A stretch of DNA of 64,000 nt from Clostridium porci (GCF_009696375.1 NZ_VUMD01000006.1:1-64000); one strand, 5' to 3'; shown: positions 24,086-33,002, numbered from the stretch's first letter. Numbers and translations are program-made. Notes: generated by a model from the letters alone, not told the origin.

Positions 24086-26170
24086 TTATGAGATTCGGCC
24101 CAGCAGCCAATCCTTTAATCCGCAGTTTCTTCGGCTTCTGGTGGCCGCCGCCAAATATGCGTCCAGTACCTCCGGCACCGCAATCAGTCTGACTTTCTTT
24201 TTTGCTCTTGTGATTGCTGTGTAAAGCAGTTCTCTGGATGCCATCATGGCGCTTTCTGATGGCAGCAAAATTAACACCTCGTCCGCTTCTGCTCCCTGGG
24301 ATTTATGGAAGGTGAGTGCATAGGCAAGCGTCATACCATCCGTGTTACCGACGGACAAATGCAGCGTTTTGTCCGAAAACACAATGGTAAAGCTGCCGTA
24401 ATTGATCTGCGTGATCTGACCAACATCTCCATTCATATAGCCACACTCATAGTTGTTCCGGTTCATGATCGCCAGATCTCCCTCGTGGAACTTTCTGCCG
24501 TCGATGAAGAATCCCGGATCCTGGAATGCAAACTTTTCCTGCACGATGTTATTGACTGCCCATGTGCCAGCCTGTCCTTTTTTGATCGGAATGAGGATCT
24601 GCGGAAGTTTCTCCGTACTGAGTTTCTTAACCGCCTGCAAGATCGCATTATCATTCTCCACATACTGTACTTCAAAATCATCTCCGTTTTCCGGCCTCTG
24701 CCCGTTTAACACTCCCAGTGCATTTGTCACAATGCGGCTTCCTGCTTTCTGGCGAATGGTTTCCGTCAGGCGGTACACCGTGAAGCATTCGCTTTCCACC
24801 AGATCCCGCAATACCTGACCAGGACCGACGCTCGGAATCTGGTTGTAATCCCCGGCCAACAAAAGCGTTGTGCCACTGACCACTGCCTTTAAGAAAATAG
24901 ATAACAGTTCCGTATCTGCCATGCTCAATTCATCTACGATAATGAGTTTGTATGGAAGCGCGTCTGCTTCAGTGCCATGGTTGTACCATTTCAGGTTCAT
25001 GCTTTTGTGCATAGTCATGGCCTTATGGCGGCTGATCTCGCTCATACGAGAGGCCGCTCTTCCGGTCGGGGCACACAATAGCACCGCTTCTCCCGGATAT
25101 TGGTCCAAATATGCCTGAATGATTCCGTTGATCGTTGTGGTTTTACCAGTTCCAGGATCACCGATTAAAAAGGCAACGCCGCCGTCCCTTAAAATACCAA
25201 AGGACTCTCTCTGTTCCTTGTTATAGGAGATGCCGTACCGTTTCTCCATTTTCCGGATTGCAGATTCAATGTCCGCAATGCTGGATTTGCCGGACTGTGC
25301 GATGCGTGTCATGTTCTTGGCAATGGTTCTTTCGTGCAGGTACATATCAAACGGCGCAACGTATGTCGTATTTTCGACACGGTACAACTTAATATGTTTG
25401 GAGTCATAAAGCAGCAACTCGATAAGGTCAATCGGCAGTGCCTGTGCATGACATCCCTTGGCATACGCATACCCGGAGACCGCCTTCAAAAACGCCGGCA
25501 GTTCCATGCGGGTATCCCCTCGGTTCTTCATTCGTTTCGTCACTGCATCAATCAGTGCATGGATTCTGCGAAAATCCCATGGATCCACACCGTATCTCGC
25601 GGCAATTTTATCGCAAGGCTCAAACGGGGCGTCATGACGTAAGAGAATATATGGATTCTCCTCGATTTTGCTCATCGTGCCGCCGTCTTCCATATAAGAG
25701 GCGATAGCCACATAGGGCACTTCATGAGCAGATAAAAAAAGGAAGAGTTCGTTTTCTTCTGCATCTTCCCTTAAAAAATTCCTGACCGCCTTGCCGCGCT
25801 CCTCTCCGACTCCGGGAATGGACAAAAGCTGCGTGAGCAAATCCTTCTCTCCTGCCTTTGCAAAAATGTCCGGACCAAGCAACTTCACAATCTCTGCAGC
25901 AATCGCTTCTGAAATACCGCTTACCTTTGCTGACAGGATCTTTACAGACTCTTCGGCACTTCCGGAGGTTCTTCGAATCTTTCCGAAGCGGAAAACGCCG
26001 ACAGAGTCATAGTCTCCATCTAACAGATATTTTTTCTTTTCTGAGACAGTGGAGACGGCGCCCATAGCAGTAAACTTCTCCTGCGTTGCCAGATCAAGCA
26101 GCTGCAGCGTTACAATGCCGGTCTTTTTATCTCTGTTTTCAATACTTACACAAATTCCTGTAATCGTCAT
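24086..26170 (-). CDS. recD2: RecD2-family DNA helicase
   Basis: 694 aa, AGGAGG upstream of ATG 26170. The N-terminal 300 residues hold a small OB-like start and helix-hairpin-helix text (LLSIPGVGEERGKAVRNFL). The helicase core has Walker A GDPGTGKTTT near 340, the Walker B variant VDELSMADTELL, motif III LAGDYNQIPSVGPGQVLRDL, and the superfamily 1B end motifs ALTFHKSQGAEADEV and LYTAITRAKKKVRLI. RecD2 proteins unwind DNA 5' to 3' in repair or replication outside RecBCD. The element carries its own copy under a class 1 promoter, together with HU and sigma, which suggests use in element replication or transfer. Confidence 0.92.
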   Translation of the reverse strand: MTITGICVSIENRDKKTGIVTLQLLDLATQEKFTAMGAVSTVSEKKKYLLDGDYDSVGVFRFGKIRRTSGSAEESVKILSAKVSGISEAIAAEIVKLLGPDIFAKAGEKDLLTQLLSIPGVGEERGKAVRNFLREDAEENELFLFLSAHEVPYVAIASYMEDGGTMSKIEENPYILLRHDAPFEPCDKIAARYGVDPWDFRRIHALIDAVTKRMKNRGDTRMELPAFLKAVSGYAYAKGCHAQALPIDLIELLLYDSKHIKLYRVENTTYVAPFDMYLHERTIAKNMTRIAQSGKSSIADIESAIRKMEKRYGISYNKEQRESFGILRDGGVAFLIGDPGTGKTTTINGIIQAYLDQYPGEAVLLCAPTGRAASRMSEISRHKAMTMHKSMNLKWYNHGTEADALPYKLIIVDELSMADTELLSIFLKAVVSGTTLLLAGDYNQIPSVGPGQVLRDLVESECFTVYRLTETIRQKAGSRIVTNALGVLNGQRPENGDDFEVQYVENDNAILQAVKKLSTEKLPQILIPIKKGQAGTWAVNNIVQEKFAFQDPGFFIDGRKFHEGDLAIMNRNNYECGYMNGDVGQITQINYGSFTIVFSDKTLHLSVGNTDGMTLAYALTFHKSQGAEADEVLILLPSESAMMASRELLYTAITRAKKKVRLIAVPEVLDAYLAAATRSRRNCGLKDWLLGRIS

Positions 26171-26196
26171 GGCAAACCTCCTGATTCATTACTTTC

Positions 26197-26244
26197 AGTG
26201 TAGAAGAATCTCCGTTTTGGAACAAATTTGATTCCTTACGGATA
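26197..26244 (-). promoter_or_regulatory. Class 1 promoter of RecD2
   Basis: Minus strand: TATCCGTAA, 10 bases, TTGTTC, 17 bases, TACACT. Confidence 0.7.
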
Positions 26245-26266
26245 TGAAAATTCCTGCTTTTTGACA

Positions 26267-26298
26267 TAAAAAATTCCCCGCATACACGAGGGATTCCA
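26267..26298 (-). terminator. Terminator after the broken secreted protein
   Basis: Minus strand: GGAATCCC, loop, GCGGGGAATTTTTT. The arms look a little like the CRISPR repeat ends, possibly by chance. Confidence 0.65.
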
Positions 26299-26303
26299 AT
26301 GTT

Positions 26304-27391
26304 TTACAGCTTCATGCCAGGCCCCTGATTGAACATGGCATCCTCATCCGCCTGCACGCCGTATTTGGATGCACCCTCCAGGGCTCCGTTTGCTTCCACC
26401 TTTCGGCCGTCCGGTGCCTTGCCGGTCGTCTGCAGTGTTCCATCGGCGCCAAAGTAATAATCCTTGCCGCCCCAGCTTGCATAGTTGTTTGTCACCATCC
26501 AACCGTCTGCGTCAAAGAAATACCAGTTCCCGTTCTCATTTAACCAGTTGGTCTGAATATAGGAAGCATCCTGGTTTCTGTACCAGTATTTGCCGTTTTC
26601 TGCCTGCTGCCAGCCAAGGTTTTTATATTCCAGATGGCTGTTTCCAGGCTCGCGCAGATCCCTTCATAGATTCGCTCATACTTCACTTCAAATGCTGCCT
26701 TGTTTGCGGCCGCCATTTCTTCGGAGACCTCAATGCTTCCGCCGCTTACCCACTCACCGGTCTTTCCGTCCTGGCCTACCGGGCGTACCTCGTAGCTATA
26801 AGATCCCGCCTTCTGCATAAACGGTCTGCAGTCATAGCGGATGCCGCCGGTCTCCACGCGCTTTAATTTGTCGTCGCTGTCCCGGAGTGCAATCTTATAG
26901 GAAGCTGCACCAATGGCCGGATCCCACTGGGCCATCCCGTTCTCTCCCCAACGTGCTTCCTGAATCTCTCCTAAAAATACATCGAGTCGCATCAGTTTCA
27001 CGGTAACGATGAGGGTGGAGCCGTTGTCTTTTCTGGAAGCCTTCACAAATTCGGCTCCGGCGCCGTTTAAGTGGATCTTATTGGACTTGGTGATATTAAA
27101 GTAGTAATCGTCATCCGCAGAAAGCTCCACGACATAGGTCTGCATATCACCCTCATACAGACTTTCGTTCTTCTCGTCTCCGGAATAATACTCCGATGCC
27201 AGAGAAACACTGCCGGCGTCGTAGTTGTCACCCTTCACTTTAATCTCAATGTCCGGAATACCGTCCTCATCAAAGCTCTCGGCATCAAAGGAAACCGATA
27301 CGCTGTTGATTGCCTTTGCCGCCTGTGCAGATAATGGCATTGCACACATCATTGCTGCAGTCATACACAGTAACCATTTCTTTTTCATCAT
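26304..27391 (-). pseudogene. Secreted protein with wall-binding tail, frameshifted
   Basis: ATG 27391 (GGAGG upstream) starts a signal peptide (MMKKKWLLCMTAAMMCAMPL), then a beta-rich region (AINSVSVSFDAESF, EIKVKGDNYDAGSVSL) and a fibronectin-like stretch (AQWDPAIGAASYKIAL, YSYEVRPVGQDGK). Near 26640-26655 the frame shifts; the next frame carries SHLEYKNLGWQQAENGKYW and NGNWYFFDADGWMVTNNYA, i.e. wall-binding repeats, ending at 26304. Joined, the protein would be about 362 aa. A single-base change explains it; sequencing error or phase variation cannot be excluded. Confidence 0.75.
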
Positions 27392-27447
27392 TCGCTCCTC
27401 CAATTCTCCTGCTCATGCAGGACTTGATTAATTTTAATGTCACAGCA

Positions 27448-27453
27448 ATTATG
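27448..27453 (-). promoter_or_regulatory. CATAATT-type -10
   Basis: Minus strand GCATAATTG, 57 bases ahead of the secreted-protein start. No ACCAA box at -35. Confidence 0.45.
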
Positions 27454-28348
27454 CACAGGTTCTTGACAATATCAGTTTCAATGAAAAAAGAGGCCTTCGC
27501 AGTGAAAGCCTCTTATCGTCAGGAATTATTTTTTTGTAATGCGGCGGCAGATAGACCATACAGTATTCTTTGGTTTCGTCACACCACTGCCAACCGAGTT
27601 TCTGATAAAATTTACCAATTTCATCAAAAAGCAAAGTTAAAAAGATTGGTAACTCCTCCTGCGGATCCTCCAATGTTCTTGCGATTGACACCAACATCGT
27701 TCCGAGCCCCTGGCCCTGATAGTCATCCTGGATAAACACATCGCCAAGAAGCAAAGATTTTCCGCTCCAATGCTCATGTTTTTCGATCATATCCGGGCAG
27801 TCATCCGCCCCTCCAATTGTACAGTACCCGATTAAGTGCTCCCCTAAAAAGACACCATAGGCGTAACTTGCTTCGTTCGGATTAATCACATCTGGATCCA
27901 TCATGTCAGCTACACAAAATGTGGATTCTTCGTCCATCGCTGTGACCTGTTCCATGTCTGTACCAAGTAACACACGAACGGTCGGGATCTCCACCTTGGC
28001 TCCAAGGTATTTCTCCCTCACTGCCTCCACCTGCCTGTTATAGCACGGGATACACTCAAAGCACGTCTTTTCATCGAACGTAATGTCGGTGATGTGGCCA
28101 TATTCATCTGTGTAAATGCCACCTCTGGTAGCACCCGGTACGCGAAATGCATAAACATGGCCAGGTTTTCCATCAGCTTCCATGCGATCACCGCAATCGT
28201 ACAGGTAGGTTGGGTGTCGCTCTACAAAGTCTTCATCTTCCAGGCGATAGGCGTCCATGTCTTTGGTCAGTTCAGAACGCAATCGTTTGTCTGCGCCAAC
28301 GAAATATCGCATGTCAGGAACAAAAATTACTCTTTCCACTTTTTCCAT
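27449..28348 (-). CDS. GNAT-family acetyltransferase with N-terminal extension
   Basis: 299 aa, GGAGAG upstream. The N-terminal 120 residues (MRYFVGADKRLRSELTKDMD, HITDITFDEKTCFECIPCYN) are of unknown type. The C-terminal half is GNAT-like: GYCTIGG, the acetyl-CoA loop FIQDDYQGQGLGTMLVSIA, and IFLTLLFDEIGKFYQKLGWQWCDE. The frame runs through the gene's own terminator (27484-27514) and stops inside the next promoter. A run of seven A at the natural-looking end (HYKK) suggests the real stop was lost by a one-base change. Operon with the 57-aa gene upstream. Substrate unknown. Confidence 0.75.
   Translation of the reverse strand: MEKVERVIFVPDMRYFVGADKRLRSELTKDMDAYRLEDEDFVERHPTYLYDCGDRMEADGKPGHVYAFRVPGATRGGIYTDEYGHITDITFDEKTCFECIPCYNRQVEAVREKYLGAKVEIPTVRVLLGTDMEQVTAMDEESTFCVADMMDPDVINPNEASYAYGVFLGEHLIGYCTIGGADDCPDMIEKHEHWSGKSLLLGDVFIQDDYQGQGLGTMLVSIARTLEDPQEELPIFLTLLFDEIGKFYQKLGWQWCDETKEYCMVYLPPHYKKIIPDDKRLSLRRPLFSLKLILSRTCA
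27484..27514 (-). terminator. Terminator overlapping the acetyltransferase 3' end
   Basis: Minus strand: AAGAGGCTTTC, loop, GAAGGCCTCTTTTTT. Confidence 0.8.
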
Positions 28349-28361
28349 TCTTTTTCTCTCC

Positions 28362-28535
28362 TTATCCTTTGTACGGCTGCATCATTGCACCGTAGTTTTC
28401 TTCAGTCTTTTCTAAAAGCTCCTGCAGTGCCAGGTAACGCTCGCTTGTGGGCTCCAGTCCATTTTGCATTCCGATAATATGGGACAAAATGCTGTCTCTG
28501 GCATATGCCGCTCCTTGATTGAACTCACTTTGCAT
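28362..28535 (-). CDS. 57-aa protein upstream of the acetyltransferase
   Basis: ATG 28535 with AAAGGAGGGAAGAG upstream; product starts MQSEFNQGAAYARDSILSHI and ends ENYGAMMQPYKG. Stop at 28362, 14 bases before the acetyltransferase start, so the two form an operon. Helical and soluble; no family recognised. The strong ribosome site and tight spacing support it as a real gene. Confidence 0.65.
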   Translation of the reverse strand: MQSEFNQGAAYARDSILSHIIGMQNGLEPTSERYLALQELLEKTEENYGAMMQPYKG

Positions 28536-28631
28536 CTCTTCCCTCCTTTGTGCCTTTAAGAAAGGTGGGTAGAAACTGATACAAAATCATTGATTTCCTT
28601 CCTTTCTCATTGACTATGTTATTTCAGAGTA

Positions 28632-28637
28632 ATTATG
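28632..28637 (-). promoter_or_regulatory. CATAATT-type -10 of the 57-aa/acetyltransferase operon
   Basis: Minus strand CCATAATTAC, immediately after the HU terminator. Confidence 0.5.
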
Positions 28638-28650
28638 GATTTCGATAAAA

Positions 28651-28682
28651 GAAAAAGAGCTACCCTTTCGGATAACTCTTTC
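28651..28682 (-). terminator. Terminator after HU
   Basis: Minus strand: AAAGAGTTATCC, GAAA loop, GGGTAGCTCTTTTTC. Confidence 0.8.
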
Positions 28683-28698
28683 GTGGAAAGTCTGGTCC

Positions 28699-28969
28699 TT
28701 ACATCTGATCCTTAACAGTCTTTCCGAACTTAAACTTCGGTACGCGGGACGCCTGGATTTCCATAGGCTCTCCGATCCTCGGGTTTTTGCCGGTGCGTGC
28801 TGGCTTGTCCTTCACCTCAAATGTTCCGAAGCCCAACCAGCTGGATCTTTTCACCCTGCTTTAAGGTTTCGGTAACTGTATCGGTCAGGGCATTCAGAAC
28901 GGCCTCGGCGTCCTTCTTGCTGACATCAGCCTTGCTTGCTAACTGTTCGATCAACTCTTTCTTGTTCAT
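28699..28969 (-). pseudogene. hup: HU-family DNA-binding protein with frameshift
   Basis: ATG 28969 (AAAGGAA upstream) gives MNKKELIEQLASKADVSKKD and a normal HU N-terminal half to KIQLVG. There GGTTGGGCTTC has one G too many: the read frame ends LRNI-stop, whereas dropping one G gives GFGTFEVKDKPARTGKNP and on to RVPKFKFGKTVKDQM, a complete 90-aa HU. Span length (271) is one more than a multiple of three. HU bends DNA at origins and recombination sites. The change is either a recent mutation, a sequencing error, or slippage at the short G run. Confidence 0.85.
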
Positions 28970-29023
28970 TGGTTCTGTTTCCTTTCGATTTTTCGTCGTG
29001 TAGACTTTATTGTTTACGTGCCT

Positions 29024-29072
29024 ATTATATGAAAAAGATTGTCTGAACACAAGCGTTAGAATGTTGCGGATA
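29024..29072 (-). promoter_or_regulatory. Class 1 promoter of HU
   Basis: Minus strand: TATCCGCAA, 11 bases, TTGTGT, 17 bases, TATAAT. Confidence 0.75.
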
Positions 29073-29123
29073 TGAGAAAAAGCACTATTTTTAGTAAATA
29101 CCTTGCATCATATGCAAATCTGA

Positions 29124-29444
29124 TCATTTTCTGTCTTTCTTTAACCGCTCCTCTGTCTCAACGACCTGCCGGTAGAATTCCCCTAAGTCTGCCAGCATCC
29201 CGCAGTTTTCCATGCCTGTGTTGAACTGGGTCACGAACCTGCGGCACCGCATCCTTTCAAACCACCCACCGGTGCAGTAGGCAATTCCCCTTACGTTGTG
29301 CCCACAAAGCCAGCGGACCAGGTCACTCACTCGGAAACCGTCATTGTTTTGCAAAAATATCTTTAGCTGCTCCGGCATGCCTGGTACTTCATATAAAAAC
29401 CCAAGGGACCAGCCCTTTGTTGGATGGTTAAACATCATGTACAT
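29124..29444 (-). CDS. 106-aa protein of unknown function
   Basis: ATG 29444 with GGAGGAG five bases upstream. Begins MYMMFNHPTKGWSLGFLYEV; includes LVRWLCGHNVRGIAYCTGGW and FERMRCRRFVTQF, with four Cys. Probably cytoplasmic. A possible -10 TATACT lies about 22 bases upstream. It borders the origin-like region, so a link with copy control is conceivable, but I recognise no family. Confidence 0.6.
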   Translation of the reverse strand: MYMMFNHPTKGWSLGFLYEVPGMPEQLKIFLQNNDGFRVSDLVRWLCGHNVRGIAYCTGGWFERMRCRRFVTQFNTGMENCGMLADLGEFYRQVVETEERLKKDRK

Positions 29445-29937
29445 ACCTGCTCCTCCGTTTCTGCCAGTATACCATATTTGTCACGGAAAGAACACTGCCC
29501 AGTGTTCACCACTGCAACAAATCTATATAAATTTACTGGCTTTTACAATTTCCGCTCGTTTCACATCTAATTTCACTGCTTCATGTGTAATTTCGCCGCA
29601 GCTTTCCACTCACCCCCTATTTCATAAACGGTGTAATATCGCTTTTGGAGGCATATTTTAACCCTCGCCGTTTCGGATATGTAAAATTTTCTGACAGACT
29701 TTCAAACCGCCGTTAAGGTGTATCAGGACGAAAAATATTGACTGAAAATTCCCTCTGTTTTCGCAATACTGATTCACACATGAAACGAGAGGTCAGTTTC
29801 CCAAAAAGCCATTTATATTCACACATGAAACGGGGCTTTGACAAAATCTTGTCAATTAAATTCACACCGTTAACGAGACCGTCCCGTTTTTGCAGCCAGC
29901 GTTTGGCCCCCTAACCAAATGCAACCGCTGGGGTTCG

Positions 29938-29966
29938 TTGATTTTCTCAGAGTGTTCGCATACAAT
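29938..29966 (+). promoter_or_regulatory. Plus-strand promoter of the candidate RNA
   Basis: TTGATT, 17 bases, TACAAT; strong housekeeping-type promoter without either element box. Confidence 0.7.
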
Positions 29967-29972
29967 AAAAAT

Positions 29973-30113
29973 ATGGCAGACATAAGAAAATGTCAGTGCC
30001 ACAGATGCTCGGAAGGGCATCGCGCCCACACCGGGGAGACACGGTGGGTCCGGTCGGGGACCATAAGCGCCGACACCTTAAAACAAAAGGGGCAGCGTTT
30101 GCTGTCCCTTTTC
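29973..30113 (+). ncRNA. Structured RNA in the origin-like region
   Basis: About 140 bases between a good promoter and a terminator (30085-30112). Three successive hairpins can be drawn: GATGC/GCATC, CCCAC-ACCG/CGGTGGG, and GGTCC/GGACC, in a GC-rich stretch unlike its AT-rich flanks. It runs opposite to nearly all genes and lies between the two groups of iterons. A 76-aa frame overlaps but starts before the promoter and has no ribosome site. Possible roles are plasmid copy or primer RNA, a regulatory RNA, or a defence-related RNA. I do not recognise the family. Confidence 0.5.
30085..30112 (+). terminator. Terminator of the candidate RNA
   Basis: AAAAGGGGCAG, GTTT-containing loop, CTGTCCCTTTT. 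Confidence 0.75.
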
Positions 30114-30314
30114 ACTTGTGTTTGTGCCCTCGTTTCAGATGTAATTTAAACGAAAACGCCGTGTGCTCTCCGCTCCGTTAAGTGTGCAATCAGGATTGCA
30201 GATTGCAAAAACAGGTATTTTTGAACCGCTCGTTTCGGATCTAATCTGTCGTTAAGGATACGAATATAAATTAACAGATGTATTTAATTTGACAATCTGG
30301 GAACCAAAATTTCC

Positions 30315-32906
30315 TTAGTCGTTCGGGTTGGTGGTCATCAAATCGTATAATTTTGAGTTGCGTGGGAAGTGGTTGATAAACGGCACGATCGCCCGTCCCG
30401 TATAGATCAGGCCCTGTCCGGAATCCGCATTCTTAATATAATCCAGCTGTGCTTCTGAAATATGCAGCATTGCTCCAATTTCTCTTCGGTCATCCGAAGA
30501 CTGATTGAGCATCAGGATAAAAGGAGAGTTGTTGATCAGGGCACGGGACTCACGGTTCGTCAAAAGGTCCTCTACGTTCTGGGTGATTCCTGTTGGGATT
30601 CCGCCGTACTTTCGGAACTGCTTCCACATATACATGAGCATTCTGGCCGATAACTCCGACTGTGTCAGCACGTACAACTCATCAATGTAAATCCAGGTAC
30701 GTTTTCCTCTGGTTAAATTGGTGATGGTACGGTTCCAGATATCGTTTAGGCAAATCTGCATACCCATCTCCTGCATACCGGTCTTAATGTCACGAATATC
30801 ATAGACAACAAAGCGATTATTGGTATCCACGTTTGTTTTGTATGAAAAGGTATCATAAGATCCGATACAATATTTCTCCAGTGCCACTCGCAAATACTCT
30901 GCCTCTGGTTCCGGCTGCCGGCTTAACAGGTTATAGAAATCCTTAAACGTCGGACAAGCTGCCCTGTCACAAGTAACAGAGCTTCCGCTCTGCTTTAAGG
31001 CATCCATATGCTCCAGATACGGCTCGTAAAGCATACGGACGCATCGGTCAATGACGGATGTTTGAATTGGGTTTAATCCCATGTGGCCTCCAATGGCACT
31101 GGCACAAATGGAGCAGATCTGGTCAGATTTTATCGTGACCGGATCATCGCCGCCCTTTTTGTCTGTTGTAATATCCAGGTCAAATGGATTGATATGGGTA
31201 TCAGAGCCGGGCGCAATACGGATAACCTGTCCACCCAGCGATTCACATAAGGGACGATACTCGGTCTGCGGGTCTACAACCAGAATTTCATTTTCCTCAT
31301 TCGACAAGAAGACCTGCGTCATCTCTTGCTTTGCGGAAAAGGATTTTCCGGAACCCGACATTCCAAGTATAAGTCCGTTTGAGTTCTGTCCCCGAAGTCT
31401 GTTGATCATGATCAGATTTCTACTTGTGGCGTTGACTCCGTAGTAGATGCCTCCCGGCTGCACAAGTTCTTGAGACTCAAACGGGATAAAAAGGGCGGCG
31501 GACTCCGTATTCATCAGACGATTCGCCCAAATTCTGTTGTTACCTAATGGCAGACAGGATGCAAACCCTCTCTCCTGCTGGGAGTTCAGCTTCAGAAGCG
31601 TACACAGGTGTTTCTCCGCATTGTTCTGAGCAATCTTTGTGTATTTGTCAAGGTCATCCATGTCATCTGCAAAGATGGTCATGATCACGGTCATCAGAAT
31701 GGTTTTCTGATCTCGTACCGTAATGTCGTCATAAGCCTTGTCCGCATCTCTTTTTGCCTGAGTCAGATCCGGTGAAACCATATCCGGTGTCAAACCACTC
31801 TTCGCTGCTCTCTTTGCTGCCTCCGCCATATTTCGGTTGATCTCAAGCATCTGGTTACGCACCAGCTTAATACCTTCATCCTGCCTCATCGGTGCAAAAT
31901 GTACGCTGGTAATTGCATTACACGGAATATCCGCAATGTCTGCCAATACCTCAGCGGAAAGCTGTGTCGGAAGATTTTTGATATACAGGGCTCTTGCGTA
32001 TTTGTCACCCACGCGGAAGCTGTCGCTCTTCTGGAAGGATAAGGAACTTGGTCCGATAATATCCTTTGTGGTAAGGCCCAGATAATGCATCCACTCTAAG
32101 CTGAAGGTACGCGATTCCATGCCGTCAATGTTCATTTTCTTAAAGAACGGCATATCCGTATCCTGATTGTAGATGTTATATAAAAGCTCTAACCGCTCCT
32201 GCAGTGTCATTGGGATCGTGGAGACAGAGTTGATTTTCTTCAAATAGGCCGATACCTCTCTATCCACACGAGCAAAGGTTCCGTTTGCCAGCTCGATATT
32301 GTCCGCTTTTACTGTGACAACCAAATATTTCTCCTGTACAATGTTGTTCTGGCCTTCGCTGATCTTGGACATCAGCACTCCATTCATATCTTTACGAAGA
32401 TGGTTGTAGTCATCCTCTCTTTCTACAAGCAATGTATCTTCTGCAAACTGTTCCCTGTCAATGCTGCGGTTGAAGATTACAAACTGCGGGCGTACATCGG
32501 GAGAAAAATAGTTTAACAGGTCTCCGTAAGCGAAGTACATCTCCTCCTGAGCCTCCTGAGTTGCCGTACGGAAATTGGCATCCGTCAGCTTATAACACTT
32601 AGTAAACAGGCCCGTCTCTGGTTCAATAATACCGTTTACATACACCGTCTTATAAGGAATAGACTGCTGCACGGTCTTTGGTACCTCAATCGCTTTGATT
32701 CTGGCCGCTTTGGATTTGGATTTCTTTGCCAACTTTCCGGATTTCTTCTGTGGTTCATGCTTTTTTTCCAATTTTATGGAGCCGACGTCACCGGAGAAAT
32801 CCTGAATCTGTTTCTCAATATCCACGCCATGTTTTTTCGACACGGGTGTTTTTCCGATCTCTGTTACATCTGCATTGGACTGTAGGATCTTTTTTCTTCC
32901 AAACAT
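30315..32906 (-). CDS. virB4: VirB4-like conjugation ATPase
   Basis: 863 aa, GAAAGGAG upstream. A basic N-terminus (KKSGKLAKKSKSKAARIKA) precedes the VirB4 N-domain. The C-terminal ATPase has Walker A GMSGSGKSFSAKQE near 520, then EILVVDPQTEYRPLCESLGG, Walker B TWIYIDELYVL, and GIPTGITQNVEDLL and FILMLNQS motifs of VirB4/TraE-type proteins. It powers pilus or channel assembly and works at the inner face of the membrane. A terminator and class 2-type promoter separate it from PrgI upstream. Length is normal for the Gram-positive family. Confidence 0.93.
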   Translation of the reverse strand: MFGRKKILQSNADVTEIGKTPVSKKHGVDIEKQIQDFSGDVGSIKLEKKHEPQKKSGKLAKKSKSKAARIKAIEVPKTVQQSIPYKTVYVNGIIEPETGLFTKCYKLTDANFRTATQEAQEEMYFAYGDLLNYFSPDVRPQFVIFNRSIDREQFAEDTLLVEREDDYNHLRKDMNGVLMSKISEGQNNIVQEKYLVVTVKADNIELANGTFARVDREVSAYLKKINSVSTIPMTLQERLELLYNIYNQDTDMPFFKKMNIDGMESRTFSLEWMHYLGLTTKDIIGPSSLSFQKSDSFRVGDKYARALYIKNLPTQLSAEVLADIADIPCNAITSVHFAPMRQDEGIKLVRNQMLEINRNMAEAAKRAAKSGLTPDMVSPDLTQAKRDADKAYDDITVRDQKTILMTVIMTIFADDMDDLDKYTKIAQNNAEKHLCTLLKLNSQQERGFASCLPLGNNRIWANRLMNTESAALFIPFESQELVQPGGIYYGVNATSRNLIMINRLRGQNSNGLILGMSGSGKSFSAKQEMTQVFLSNEENEILVVDPQTEYRPLCESLGGQVIRIAPGSDTHINPFDLDITTDKKGGDDPVTIKSDQICSICASAIGGHMGLNPIQTSVIDRCVRMLYEPYLEHMDALKQSGSSVTCDRAACPTFKDFYNLLSRQPEPEAEYLRVALEKYCIGSYDTFSYKTNVDTNNRFVVYDIRDIKTGMQEMGMQICLNDIWNRTITNLTRGKRTWIYIDELYVLTQSELSARMLMYMWKQFRKYGGIPTGITQNVEDLLTNRESRALINNSPFILMLNQSSDDRREIGAMLHISEAQLDYIKNADSGQGLIYTGRAIVPFINHFPRNSKLYDLMTTNPND

Positions 32907-32941
32907 AATAACAAGTTCTCCTTTCGAAATGATTTGCTACA

Positions 32942-32947
32942 ATTATG
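32942..32947 (-). promoter_or_regulatory. CATAATT-type -10 of virB4
   Basis: Minus strand TCATAATTG, 35 bases ahead of the start. No ACCAA box. Confidence 0.5.
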
Positions 32948-32970
32948 AAAAAAAGTTGCATGAATGTCGC

Positions 32971-32997
32971 AAAAAAGCGGAGCATTTCGCTCCGCTT
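32971..32997 (-). terminator. Terminator after PrgI operon
   Basis: Minus strand: AAGCGGAGCG, AAAT, GCTCCGCTTTTTT. Perfect stem. Confidence 0.9.
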
Positions 32998-33002
32998 CTT
33001 GA

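Larger units (their letters stand above)
29557..30247. repeat. Iteron-like 17-bp repeats in a gene-free region (origin candidate)
   Basis: The 870 bases between 29445 and 30314 have no convincing gene. A motif close to CGTTTCANATNTAATTT occurs at 29557, 29577, 29669 (diverged), 30131 and 30231 on the plus strand, and inverted as ATTCACACATGAAACG at 29772, 29817 and 29860 (diverged). A second short motif CGTTAAG(G) recurs at about 29711, 30175 and 30250. Such direct and inverted iterons are usual at plasmid origins and regulatory sites bound by a replication initiator. No initiator gene is recognised nearby. HU lies on one side and VirB4 on the other. Confidence 0.55.

Noticed and set aside
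26267-26298. CRISPR-repeat-like arms at the terminator (GCGGGGAATT)
   Set aside because: Only the ends resemble the I-E repeat, there is no second repeat, and the T-run makes it a normal terminator.
29674-29682. Class 1-like box TATCCGAAA near 29.67 kb
   Set aside because: It is part of the CGTTTC iteron series (same string context at 30231) and the following -35/-10 are poor.
30000-30181. 76-aa and 63-aa plus-strand frames over the origin-like region
   Set aside because: They lack ribosome sites and start at or before the RNA promoter; the region reads better as structured RNA.
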